Under the pieces are notes generated by a model. That model did not search any database and had not been told where the DNA came from. It saw nothing but the letters and a program-made list of their open reading frames with translations. DNA of 64,000 nucleotides. Origin: Rubellimicrobium sp. CFH 75288. GTDB taxonomy: Bacteria > Pseudomonadota > Alphaproteobacteria > Rhodobacterales > Rhodobacteraceae. The position numbers were made by a program, and so were the translations under genes. The stretch covers positions 1 to 64,000 of the forward strand of contig NZ_WYDP01000001.1 in the NCBI RefSeq assembly GCF_009904055.1. Reading direction: 5' to 3'. Below, one piece after another: positions 55,085 through 62,785 of the stretch (positions are counted from its first letter, which is position 1; each line of letters begins with the position of its first letter).

Positions 55085-56043
55085 GGGCGGGTCTCCGGTC
55101 GCGGACCGCCGGTCAGGGCGAAGAACACCTCCTCCAGCGTGGGCTGACCCATCCGGAAGTCGGCGAGGCCAACCCCTTCGCGCCCGAGGGCGGCCAGGAT
55201 CTCCTGCGCCTCGGCCGCGTCGCGGACCGGGACGGACAGCTCGCCGCCTTCGGGCGAGCGGTGCACCAGGCGGCCCGACAGGCGCCCCAAAGCCCCGGCC
55301 GCGATGTCGGAGGGCCCGAGCGGCGTGATGTGGAGCGCCCCCGAACCCGTCTGCGCCTTGAGCTGGCGGCTGGTCCCCTCGGCGATCTTGCGGCCGTGGT
55401 CGATCACCGCGATGCGGGAGGCGAGCTGGTCGGCCTCCTCCAGATACTGGGTGGTCAGCAGGATCGTCACGCCGGAGGCCGCCAGACCGCGGATCAGCGC
55501 CCAGACGCCGGTGCGGGCCGTCGGGTCGAGCCCCGTCGTCGGCTCGTCCAGAAAGAGGATGCCGGGCGTGACGACCAGCGAGGCCGCGATGTCGAGTCGC
55601 CGGCGCATGCCGCCCGAATAGGCCTTGACCTGCCGGTGGCCCGCCTCGGCCAGATCGAAAGCCGCCAGCAGGGCCGCCGCACGCTCCCGCGCCGCGGCGC
55701 GGCCGAAGCCCCAGAGACGCGCGAGCATGACGAGGTTCTCGCGCCCCGTCAGATCCTCGTCCAGCGAGGCGAACTGGCCCGTCAGGCTGATCGCGCCGCG
55801 CACCGCGTCGGGCTCCGCCAGCAGGTCATGGCCCATGACCGTCGCCTCTCCCCCGTCGGGGCGCAGCAGCGTGGCCAGCATGCGCAGGAGCGTCGTCTTG
55901 CCCGCGCCGTTGGGGCCCAGGATGGCGAAGATCGTGCCGCGCGGCACGTCGAGGTCGATGCCGTCCACGGCCGTGAAGGTCCCGAACCGCTTGACGAGGC
56001 CGCGCGCCCGGATGGCGAGGGCCGAGGACGTGTCGAACGGCAT
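55081..56043 (-). CDS. ABC exporter ATPase (DrrA-like)
   Basis: 320 residues from ATG 56043, which has GGGGGAG about 7 bp upstream (the ATG at 56058 lacks this). Walker A 'GPNGAGKTTLLRML', signature 'YSGGMRRRLDIA', Walker B 'ILFLDEPTTGLDP', and a C-terminal DrrA-type domain ('GVGLADFRMGQPTLEEVFFA'). All catalytic residues are intact. Partner of the DrrB-like permease. Confidence 0.94.
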   Translation of the reverse strand: MPFDTSSALAIRARGLVKRFGTFTAVDGIDLDVPRGTIFAILGPNGAGKTTLLRMLATLLRPDGGEATVMGHDLLAEPDAVRGAISLTGQFASLDEDLTGRENLVMLARLWGFGRAAARERAAALLAAFDLAEAGHRQVKAYSGGMRRRLDIAASLVVTPGILFLDEPTTGLDPTARTGVWALIRGLAASGVTILLTTQYLEEADQLASRIAVIDHGRKIAEGTSRQLKAQTGSGALHITPLGPSDIAAGALGRLSGRLVHRSPEGGELSVPVRDAAEAQEILAALGREGVGLADFRMGQPTLEEVFFALTGGPRPETRP

Positions 56044-56112
56044 GCCGGACTCCCCCATGGCGGGCCGGAACAAAACGCGCACAACGGCGCGGGAAAGTCA
56101 ATCGGCCGGTGC

Positions 56113-56907
56113 TCAGCGGCCCCGCAGGCGTGTCGTCGCGGTGACGATGGCAAAGAGGAGCGCGGCGGCGGTCACGGTGGAGGGGCCCACCCCCGCATCG
56201 GCGAGGATCGCCAGCCCCAGCCCGCCGACGGCCGACAGCGCGCCGATCCCGGCAGCAATGCCGGCCATGCCCTCGGGCGTGCGGGCGAGCCCTCGCGCCG
56301 ATGCGGCCGGGATCACGAGCAGCGCCGTCACGAGCAGCGCCCCCACGACCTGGATGCCCACCGCCACCAGCGCCGCGAGCAGCAGCGACAGCAGGAGGGT
56401 CGCGCGGCGCGGGTCCATGCCGGCCGCCCGCGCCAGATCGGGCGACAGGGTGGCGGTCAGCAGCATCCCCCAGTGCCGCCACAGGACCAGCCCGACAACG
56501 GCCGTGCCGGCCCAGATCAGCCCCAGGTCGCGCCAGGTGACGGTGAGCACGTCGCCGAAGAGCCAGGATTCGAGGTTGACGCGCGGTCCGGGCAGGACGG
56601 CGGCGGCAAAGAGCCCCACCCCCAGGGCCCCGTGCGCGAGCACCCCGAGGATCGTGTCCGTTCCGAGCCCCCGCTCCGCCAGCACCGTGATGAGGACGGC
56701 CATCAGCCCTGCGACGACGAGGATGCCGAGCGGCGGCAGCACCCCGCCCGCGAGCGAGAGCGCCACCCCCAGGATCGCGGCATGGGCCGTGGCGTCGCCA
56801 AAATAGGCCATGCGCCGCCAGACGACGAAGCAGCCCAAGAGCGCCGCCGCCAGCGCCACGCCGAGCCCCGCGAGGCCCGCGCGCCACAGGAAGGCGTCGA
56901 GGATCAT
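56113..56907 (-). CDS. znuB: Zinc ABC transporter permease ZnuB
   Basis: 264 residues with about eight helices. 'RMAYFGDATAHAAILGVALS' near the N-terminus and 'GVGLFAAAVLPGPRVNLESW' are ZnuB/TroC features; 'VVGALLVTALLVIPAASARG' is the conserved late helix. Overlaps znuC (ATGA). Inner-membrane channel of the high-affinity zinc importer. Confidence 0.94.
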   Translation of the reverse strand: MILDAFLWRAGLAGLGVALAAALLGCFVVWRRMAYFGDATAHAAILGVALSLAGGVLPPLGILVVAGLMAVLITVLAERGLGTDTILGVLAHGALGVGLFAAAVLPGPRVNLESWLFGDVLTVTWRDLGLIWAGTAVVGLVLWRHWGMLLTATLSPDLARAAGMDPRRATLLLSLLLAALVAVGIQVVGALLVTALLVIPAASARGLARTPEGMAGIAAGIGALSAVGGLGLAILADAGVGPSTVTAAALLFAIVTATTRLRGR

Positions 56908-57647
56908 TCGGCCCCCGCGACCGGGTGATGGTGGGCGACGTGATCCTCGTGGTCGTGCTCGTGCCGGTAGAGGGCGAGCGCCCCGGCCGTGCCGGTCCCG
57001 AACAGTTCGCGCCAGGCCGGGGCGGCCGAGACGACGGCGGGCGTGCCCTCGCAGCAGACATGGCCGTTGAGGCAGACGACGCGGTCGGACGCGCTCATGA
57101 CCACGTGAAGGTCGTGGCTGACGAGCAGGACGGCGCAGCCCAGCCGGTCGCGGATCGCGGCCAGCCGGCGGTAGAAGCCGGAGGTCCCGGCCTGGTCGAG
57201 GCCCTGCGTCGGCTCGTCGAGAAGGAGGAGATCGGGCCGCCCGAGGATCGCGCGGGCGAGCAGCACGCGCTGGAACTGCCCGCCCGAGAGCGCCGCCATC
57301 TGGAGCCCGCCGAGGCCGGGGGCGCCCGCCTCCTCCAGCGCCGCCGCGGCCTCCGCCTCGGGGACGCGCTGGGGCAGGTCGAGAAAGCGGCGCGCGGTGA
57401 TGGGCAGGGTCGCGTCGATGTGCAGCTTCTGGGGCACATAGCCCAGGCGCAGGCCCGCGGCGCGCAGGATGCGCCCCGAACTGGGCCGCTCGGCCCCGAT
57501 CAGGCAGCGCAGGAGGCTCGACTTGCCCGATCCGTTGGGACCGACCACGGTGACGATCTCGCCCCGCTCGATGCGCAGGGAAACGCCATGGAGGACGCGG
57601 CGGGCGCCGTAGCGCAGGTCGATCCCCTCGGCCGCGATCAGGGTCAC
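56904..57647 (-). CDS. znuC: Zinc ABC transporter ATPase ZnuC
   Basis: 247 residues from GTG 57647, overlapping the zur stop. Walker A 'GPNGSGKSSLLRCL', signature 'LSGGQFQRVLLARAIL', Walker B 'LLLLDEPTQGLDQ', and the ZnuC-type 'LGYVPQKLHIDATLPI'. The last 15 residues are His-rich ('RHEHDHEDHVAHHHP'), a zinc-binding tail. Confidence 0.95.
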   Translation of the reverse strand: MTLIAAEGIDLRYGARRVLHGVSLRIERGEIVTVVGPNGSGKSSLLRCLIGAERPSSGRILRAAGLRLGYVPQKLHIDATLPITARRFLDLPQRVPEAEAAAALEEAGAPGLGGLQMAALSGGQFQRVLLARAILGRPDLLLLDEPTQGLDQAGTSGFYRRLAAIRDRLGCAVLLVSHDLHVVMSASDRVVCLNGHVCCEGTPAVVSAAPAWRELFGTGTAGALALYRHEHDHEDHVAHHHPVAGAE

Positions 57648-58114
57648 GGCGCCTCCCCTGCCCCGTCGCGGCAGGCGGCGCAGAGGCCCTGTGCCTCGAC
57701 CACGCGGCGCTCGACGGCAAAGCCGTCCGGGCGGGGGGGCGGCGCGCCGGCGGGCTCCTCGGCGACGCGGCGGCACAGGCGGCAGACGACAAAGGCAGCC
57801 TCGTGCGGACCGGCGCCGGGGCGGGCGCAGGCGACAAAGGCCTGGAGCCCCTCGACCCGGTGGGCGAGCCCGCGCTCGACGAGGAAGTGGAGCGCGCGAT
57901 AGGCGACGGGCGGCTGGGAGCCGAACCCCTCGGCCGCAAGGCGCGCCAGCACGTCGTAGGCCCCGAGCGCGACGTGCGATTCGAGCAGGATCTCGAGCGT
58001 GCGGCGGCGGAGCGGGGTGAGGCGCTCGCCGCGCTCGGCGCAGACGGCCTCGGCCGCGGCGAGGGCATCGCGGCGGCAGGCGGCATGGTCGTGGCGGTCG
58101 AAGGCGAGGCTCAT
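57644..58114 (-). CDS. zur: Zinc uptake regulator Zur
   Basis: 156 residues, Fur family. Winged helix with 'ERLTPLRRRTLEILLES' and 'QPPVAYRALHFLVERGLAHR'; structural zinc site from 'CRLC' (about 110) and 'CAAC' (about 146). Represses zinc import in zinc-replete cells. First gene of zur-znuCB, divergent from znuA with two palindromic boxes between. Confidence 0.93.
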   Translation of the reverse strand: MSLAFDRHDHAACRRDALAAAEAVCAERGERLTPLRRRTLEILLESHVALGAYDVLARLAAEGFGSQPPVAYRALHFLVERGLAHRVEGLQAFVACARPGAGPHEAAFVVCRLCRRVAEEPAGAPPPRPDGFAVERRVVEAQGLCAACRDGAGEAP

Positions 58115-58164
58115 CAGGGGGGCGGTGGTAGCACCGGGGGGGCCGGTCTGGCAAGCGGAAAGGC

Positions 58165-58200
58165 GTTACAGGGTAACGGACGCACTTGTTATATCGTAAC
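58165..58200. promoter_or_regulatory. Two Zur-type operators between zur and znuA
   Basis: GTTACAGGGTAAC (58165-58177) and GTTATATCGTAAC (58188-58200) share the pattern GTTA-N5-TAAC; the first is a perfect inverted repeat. Their centres are 23 bp apart, about two helical turns. They can serve both divergent units. Assignment to Zur rests on position and palindromic form. Confidence 0.75.
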
Positions 58201-58251
58201 GGTCACGCTAGGCGTGGTGCGGATCGCAGACATCGCAGAAGGAGAATCCCC

Positions 58252-59265
58252 ATGCGTCTTTCGGCATCCGCCGCCCTTGCCGCCCTGCTCGCCGCGCCCG
58301 CCCTGGCCGAGACGCCGCGCGTCCTGGCGGACACCGCTCCGGTGCACAGCCTCGTGTCGCTCGTCATGGAGGGGGTGGGCGAGCCCGGGCTGATCGTGCC
58401 GCCGGGCACCTCGCCCCACGACATGGCGCTGCGCCCGTCCGAGGCGCGCGCGCTGGGACAGGCGGACGTGATCGTGTGGACCGGGCCGGCGATGCTGCCC
58501 TGGATGGAGGGGGCGCTCTCCTCGCTCGCCCCCGACGCGCGTGTGGTGGAACTGCTGGCGACCGAGGGGTGGGAGCCCCTGATCCTGGGCGAGCACGCGC
58601 ATCACGGTCACGACCACGGCGCAGAACACGGCCATGACCATGACCATGACCATGACCATAATCACGGGCATGACCACGACCACGATCATGACCACGCGCA
58701 CGACCACGATCATGCGCATGACCATGGCCACGCCCACGGCCGGCCCGGCGACGTCGATCCGCATGCCTGGCTCGATCCGGCGGTCGCCTCGGCCTGGCTC
58801 GGCACCATCGCGGAGGTGCTGGCCGAGGAGGACCCCGCCCATGCCGAGACCTACCGCGCCAACGCCGCCGCCGCGCAGGAGCGCATGGCCGCGCTGGGCG
58901 AGGATCTGCGCGAACGCCTCGGACCTCTGTCGGGGACGGGCTTCGCCGCGGGCCACGACGCCTATCGCTACTTCGAGCGCGCCGCAGGTCTGGCCACGGG
59001 GGGGGCGCTCGCCGATGCCTCGGGCGCCGCGCCGAGCCCGCGGACGGTGGACGAGCTGCGTCAGGGGGTGCGGTCGGGCGACATCGTCTGCCTGATCCTG
59101 GACGCCGAGACCGATCCCGCCTGGGCCGCCACGCTGGGCGAGGGGGCCGACCTGCGCACGGCCCAAGTGGACCCGGACGGCGTGAGCCTCGAGCCGGGGC
59201 CCGCGCTCTACGAGACGATGATGGAGCAGATGGCGGCCGCCTTCGAGGAATGCCTCGGCGGCTGA
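58252..59265 (+). CDS. znuA: Zinc ABC transporter periplasmic binding protein ZnuA
   Basis: 337 residues from ATG 58252 (GGAG upstream). Signal peptide to about 20; 'DTAPVHSLVSLVMEGVG' and 'PGTSPHDMALRPSEARAL' hold the first His ligand; 'VDPHAWLDPAVASAWL' the second; 'GFAAGHDAYRYF' the third. A very His-rich loop (about 114-163, mostly His-Asp repeats) is a zinc-scavenging insert typical of ZnuA, here unusually long. Delivers zinc to ZnuB. Confidence 0.95.
   Translation: MRLSASAALAALLAAPALAETPRVLADTAPVHSLVSLVMEGVGEPGLIVPPGTSPHDMALRPSEARALGQADVIVWTGPAMLPWMEGALSSLAPDARVVELLATEGWEPLILGEHAHHGHDHGAEHGHDHDHDHDHNHGHDHDHDHDHAHDHDHAHDHGHAHGRPGDVDPHAWLDPAVASAWLGTIAEVLAEEDPAHAETYRANAAAAQERMAALGEDLRERLGPLSGTGFAAGHDAYRYFERAAGLATGGALADASGAAPSPRTVDELRQGVRSGDIVCLILDAETDPAWAATLGEGADLRTAQVDPDGVSLEPGPALYETMMEQMAAAFEECLGG
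58591..58740 (+). repeat. CATGAC-type tandem repeats in znuA
   Basis: Hexamers CAYGAC, with variants such as CACGGC and CATGCG, encode the His-Asp loop of ZnuA. In-frame length changes by slippage are likely. Confidence 0.85.
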
Positions 59266-59274
59266 GGCGAAAGG

Positions 59275-59301
59275 GGGCCGCCGGGAATGGCCCGGCGGCC
59301 C
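59275..59301. terminator. Bidirectional hairpin between znuA and the fasciclin gene
   Basis: GGGCCGCCGGG (59275-59285), loop AATGG, CCCGGCGGCCC (59291-59301): perfect 11-bp stem in the 43-bp gap between two convergent genes. No T-run on either side, but very stable. Confidence 0.6.
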
Positions 59302-59308
59302 TGCCCCG

Positions 59309-59863
59309 TCAGGAGGCGGGCAGCAGCACGGCGTCGATGACGTGGATCACGCCGTTCGACTGGTCCACGTCCGCGATGGTCACGTTGGCGGTATTGCCGT
59401 TCTCGTCGGTGAGCTGGAGCCCGTCGCCCACGATCCGGGCGGTGATGACGCAGCCGCCCAGCGTCGTGATCTGGGCCACCAGATCCTCCGACCCGATCTG
59501 CTCGATCAGCGGGCCCGAGAAGAGTTCGGCCCCCACGACATGGCAGGTCAGGATCTGCGTGAGCTGGTCGCGGTTCTCCTCCATCAGGAGGGTGTCGAGC
59601 GTGCCGGCGGGCAGCGCGGCGAAGGCGTCGTTGGTCGGCGCGAAGACGGTGAACGGCCCCGGACCCTGCAGCGTCTCCACCAGCCCCGCCGCCTGGACGG
59701 CAGCCACCAGCGTGGTGTGATCGGCCGAGTTGACCGCATTCTGGACGATGTTGTTCGTGGGCAGCATCGGCGCGCCGCCCACCATCGGGTTTTCGCCGTC
59801 CATCTGGGCCAGAGCGGCCCCGGCGGTCAGCGCGAGGGCGGAGGCGGCAAGAAGCGTCTTCAT
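59309..59863 (-). CDS. Secreted fasciclin-domain protein
   Basis: 184 residues from ATG 59863. Signal peptide (about 1-20), then one FAS1 domain: 'NIVQNAVNSADHTTLVAAVQ', 'GPFTVFAPTNDAFAALPAG' (H1 motif), and 'GVIHVIDAVLLP' (H2 motif). Adhesion-type module of periplasmic or surface proteins. Two Cys could form a disulfide. Lies downstream of the mttB-like gene on the same strand, with terminator-like hairpins between. Confidence 0.9.
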   Translation of the reverse strand: MKTLLAASALALTAGAALAQMDGENPMVGGAPMLPTNNIVQNAVNSADHTTLVAAVQAAGLVETLQGPGPFTVFAPTNDAFAALPAGTLDTLLMEENRDQLTQILTCHVVGAELFSGPLIEQIGSEDLVAQITTLGGCVITARIVGDGLQLTDENGNTANVTIADVDQSNGVIHVIDAVLLPAS

Positions 59864-59925
59864 CGGTTCTCTCCCGTATGGGTCTGATCCTGACCGGGTT
59901 TCGGCCCGGCCAACGCCCAGACTCA

Positions 59926-59976
59926 CGAAAACCGGACCCTCCCGGTTTCGTCGCGGTCCGATCACGGTTCCGTGAT
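59926..59976. terminator. Two hairpins between the MttB-like and fasciclin genes
   Basis: CGAAAACCGG (59926-59935) / CCGGTTTCG (59942-59950) is a 9-bp stem with one bulge whose minus-strand 3' arm contains TTTT. ATCACGG-TT-CCGTGAT (59961-59976) is a second, 7-bp palindromic stem. Together they probably end the MttB-like transcript. Confidence 0.5.
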
Positions 59977-59994
59977 GGGCGAGGACCGGCCTCC

Positions 59995-61572
59995 TCAGAA
60001 GTCGGTCGGCGCGCCGCCTTCCGCCTTGCGGCGCGCCACGAAATCCGCCAGCGCCTCGCGGCAGGCGGGGTCCATCGGCGGCTCCTCCCAGGCGGCGAGG
60101 ATCTCCTTGTAGAGGCGGTGCGCGCGCTCGGCCGTCCAGACGGCGCCCGCCGCCTCCCACGCCTCCCAGTTGCGCCAGTCGCTGACGAAGGGCGCATAGA
60201 ACGCCGTCTCATAGCGGGCCTGGGTGTGGGCGGTGCCGAAATAGTGCCCCGACGATCCGACCTCTCGGATCGCGTCCAGCGCGATCGCGTCGGGCGAGGT
60301 GTCCCAGATCGCGGGCTCCATGTAGCGCTGGATCATCTGGAGGATCTCGCAATCCATGACGAACTTCTCGGGGCTGGCCACGAGCCCTCCCTCGAGCCAG
60401 CCGGCCGCATGATAGACCATGTGCGTGCCCGACTGGACCGCCGACCAGAGCGAGTTGGATGTCTCCCACATGGCCTGCCCGTCGGGGACGTTGGCCGCGC
60501 AGACGCCCGAGGCGCGCAGCGGCAGGCCGTAGAAGCGCGCCATCTGCCCGGTCATCTGGGTGGCGCGCATGTATTCGGGCGTCCCGAAGGCGGGCGCGCC
60601 CGAGCGCATGTCCACGTTGGAGGTGAAGGTGCCGAGCACGCAGGCGCAGCCCGGCGCGACCCACTGGAAGAGGGCGATGGCCGACAGCGCCTCGGCCACC
60701 GACAGCGCGACGGCGCCGGCCATCGTCACCGGGGCCATGGCGCCCGCCAGCGTGAAGGGCGTGACCACCACCGCCTGGCCGCGCCGGATCAGCCGCAGGC
60801 AGCCGTCGATCATGGGCGCGTCGTGCTTGAGCGGAGAGGTGGAGTTGATGTTGGTGTACATCCGCGGGCCGGCGGCGAACTCCTCCTCGGACAGCCCGGC
60901 GGCGAGGCGGACCATCTCCATCGCGTCCTCGACCCGCTCGGCACCCAGCGAATAGGCATGGCAGACCTTGTCGGTCAGCGTGAGCTTGTCGAACAGCGCG
61001 TCGAGATGGCGGACCGAGGGGTGCACGTCCACCGGCTCGACCGGGTAGCCCCCGGCGAAGTGGATGCAGTTGAAGTGCTGCGTCAGGCGGAACAGGTTGG
61101 CGCAGTGCGCGCGCGTGCCCGGCACCTTGCGGCCGATCTCGAGGTCCCAGTAGTTCGGGGGCGAGGACACGTTGCCGAACAGGAGCGACTGCCCGCCGAC
61201 CGGCAGGGCGCGGCCGGGATTGCGCGGCGTGATGGTGAAGCGGGACGGCGCGCGGCGGACCATCTCCTCGACCCAGTCGCGGCCCATGCGGACGTTCGTC
61301 CCCTCGACCCGGCAGCCGGCCCGGCGGAACAGGTCCAGCGCCTCGTCGTGGAGGAACTCGATCCCGATCTCCTCGAGGATGCGCATGGCGCCGTCGTGGA
61401 TGGCGGCGATGCCCTCCTCGTCGAGCGGCTCGGTCGGGCGGTCGCGGTTGAGGGGGATGCGCCAGGGCATCTGCTCGTGCACGGCGCTGCCGCGGCGGGC
61501 GGAATGTCCGGCGCGGCCCCCGCTGCGGCGGCGGGCGCGCGGCGCCTCGGTGCTGGCGATCTCCTCGGCCAT
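59995..61572 (-). CDS. MttB-family methyltransferase (non-pyrrolysine, MtgB-like)
   Basis: 525 residues from ATG 61572. A basic, disordered N-terminal 30 residues, then the trimethylamine methyltransferase-like TIM barrel ('AAIHDGAMRILEEIGIEFLH', 'LTLTDKVCHAYSLG', 'PLKHDAPMIDGCLRLIRRG', 'FGTPEYMRATQMTGQMARFY'). No in-frame amber codon occurs, so it is the non-pyrrolysine type, whose characterised members demethylate glycine betaine or other quaternary amines onto a corrinoid protein. The partner corrinoid and DUF1638 genes are at 49-50 kb. HAD gene follows upstream on the same strand. Confidence 0.92.
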   Translation of the reverse strand: MAEEIASTEAPRARRRSGGRAGHSARRGSAVHEQMPWRIPLNRDRPTEPLDEEGIAAIHDGAMRILEEIGIEFLHDEALDLFRRAGCRVEGTNVRMGRDWVEEMVRRAPSRFTITPRNPGRALPVGGQSLLFGNVSSPPNYWDLEIGRKVPGTRAHCANLFRLTQHFNCIHFAGGYPVEPVDVHPSVRHLDALFDKLTLTDKVCHAYSLGAERVEDAMEMVRLAAGLSEEEFAAGPRMYTNINSTSPLKHDAPMIDGCLRLIRRGQAVVVTPFTLAGAMAPVTMAGAVALSVAEALSAIALFQWVAPGCACVLGTFTSNVDMRSGAPAFGTPEYMRATQMTGQMARFYGLPLRASGVCAANVPDGQAMWETSNSLWSAVQSGTHMVYHAAGWLEGGLVASPEKFVMDCEILQMIQRYMEPAIWDTSPDAIALDAIREVGSSGHYFGTAHTQARYETAFYAPFVSDWRNWEAWEAAGAVWTAERAHRLYKEILAAWEEPPMDPACREALADFVARRKAEGGAPTDF

Positions 61573-61668
61573 GGGGCCCTCCCCTCCTGTCGCGGCGATC
61601 CTACCGGCGCAAGCGCGGGGCGGGCAGGCGGGCTGCGACCTTTCGGGTCGCTCCCGGACCATCAGCGA

Positions 61669-62367
61669 TCAGATGCGCCCGCGAAGCCAGTCGGGCAGAT
61701 CGGCGATCGAGGCCAGCACCGCCGCCGCCGCCGGCGCGAGGACGTCCCGTGGGATGGGCCCGGTCAGCACGGCCACCCCCGTCATCCCGGCCGCCTGCGC
61801 CGCGTGCAGGTCGTGCAGGCTGTCGCCCACCATGACGCATTCGCCGGGATGGAGCCCGGCCGCCTCGGCAAAGGCGAGAAGCTGGCCGGGCCCGGGCTTG
61901 GCGCCCCAGCCGCTGTCGAAGCCCGCGACGAAGGCGAAGCGGTCGGCGACGCCCGCCTCCTCCAGATGGACCCGCGCCGGTCCCTCGCTGTCGTTGGTGG
62001 CCACCCCGAGTGCGAGGCCCATGCCCTCCAGCCGCTCCATGAGCTCGGCCAGCGGCGCGGCCTCGACCTGCGGCGCCTCGGCCGCACGCGCATCCATGCG
62101 GGCGATCAGGGCCTCCAGATCCTCGTCCGGCAGGACCGGCAGGAGATGCTCGGCCACGGTCCGGGTGGTGGCGGCGATGGCGACGCTGTCGGGACGGAAG
62201 CGCCCGGTGGCGAGGTCGTAGCCCAGCAGATCGGCCAGACGGTCCCGCAGGCCGGGATCGCCGCGCGATTCCTCCTCGATCAGCCGGCGGCTCCAGGCGC
62301 CCCAGGTCGCCTGGAAGTCGAACAGCGTGCCGTCCTTGTCGAACACGATTCCCCGGATGCGCGTCAT
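61669..62367 (-). CDS. HAD-superfamily phosphatase (Gph-like)
   Basis: 232 residues. HAD motifs: I 'FDKDGTLFDF' (about 9-18), II 'VATNDSEG', III Lys in 'GAKPGPGQL', IV 'VMVGDSLHDLHAA'. Cap subdomain between I and II. Similar to phosphoglycolate phosphatase, but substrate cannot be assigned. 96 bp separate it from the MttB-like gene downstream. Confidence 0.9.
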   Translation of the reverse strand: MTRIRGIVFDKDGTLFDFQATWGAWSRRLIEEESRGDPGLRDRLADLLGYDLATGRFRPDSVAIAATTRTVAEHLLPVLPDEDLEALIARMDARAAEAPQVEAAPLAELMERLEGMGLALGVATNDSEGPARVHLEEAGVADRFAFVAGFDSGWGAKPGPGQLLAFAEAAGLHPGECVMVGDSLHDLHAAQAAGMTGVAVLTGPIPRDVLAPAAAAVLASIADLPDWLRGRI

Positions 62368-62412
62368 TCCGCCTGCCTTCCGCCCGATTGCGGGCCATCG
62401 GTTAACGTCTGC

Positions 62413-62691
62413 TCACGGCCATTCGTCCCGGCGGCCGCCCGGCAGCGCCACCAGCGCCTTCATCGGCTCCTCGTAGCGCAACCCCTCGGCATCGCAGAAG
62501 GCGATCACCCAGCGATCCTCGTTCAACAGGAACTCGAGAACGGATGCAAGGAAAACAGGGTCTTGCAGGCGGGCCGAGGCCTCGGACAGCGGCATGCCGG
62601 TGGCCGCGGCGAAGCGGGAGGCCATCTCCTCCTGCCCGGCCATCCAGGCGAGGGCACGCAGGGCGAGGGTCTCGGCGGCATCGCGGTTCAT
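62413..62691 (-). CDS. DUF3572 protein
   Basis: 92 residues, all-helical. 'ETLALRALAWMAGQEEM' and 'FLASVLEFLLNEDRWVIAFC' are the family pattern. Found next to divK/pleD genes in many alphaproteobacteria; function unknown. It is divergent from the PleD-like gene across a short AT-richer gap of 94 bp that should hold both promoters. Confidence 0.9.
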   Translation of the reverse strand: MNRDAAETLALRALAWMAGQEEMASRFAAATGMPLSEASARLQDPVFLASVLEFLLNEDRWVIAFCDAEGLRYEEPMKALVALPGGRRDEWP

Positions 62692-62785
62692 GCGTCATGC
62701 TTACCAGGTTGGAAACGCTTTCTTAACGATTTTGAGTCAGGATGGGTCCGAAGGCGCCCCGGGGGCGCAGAAGGAAGGGACCGGC

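Noticed and set aside
58588-58740. Possible CRISPR-like repeat
   Set aside because: The repeats are hexamers in frame that encode the His-rich loop of ZnuA, without unique spacers.
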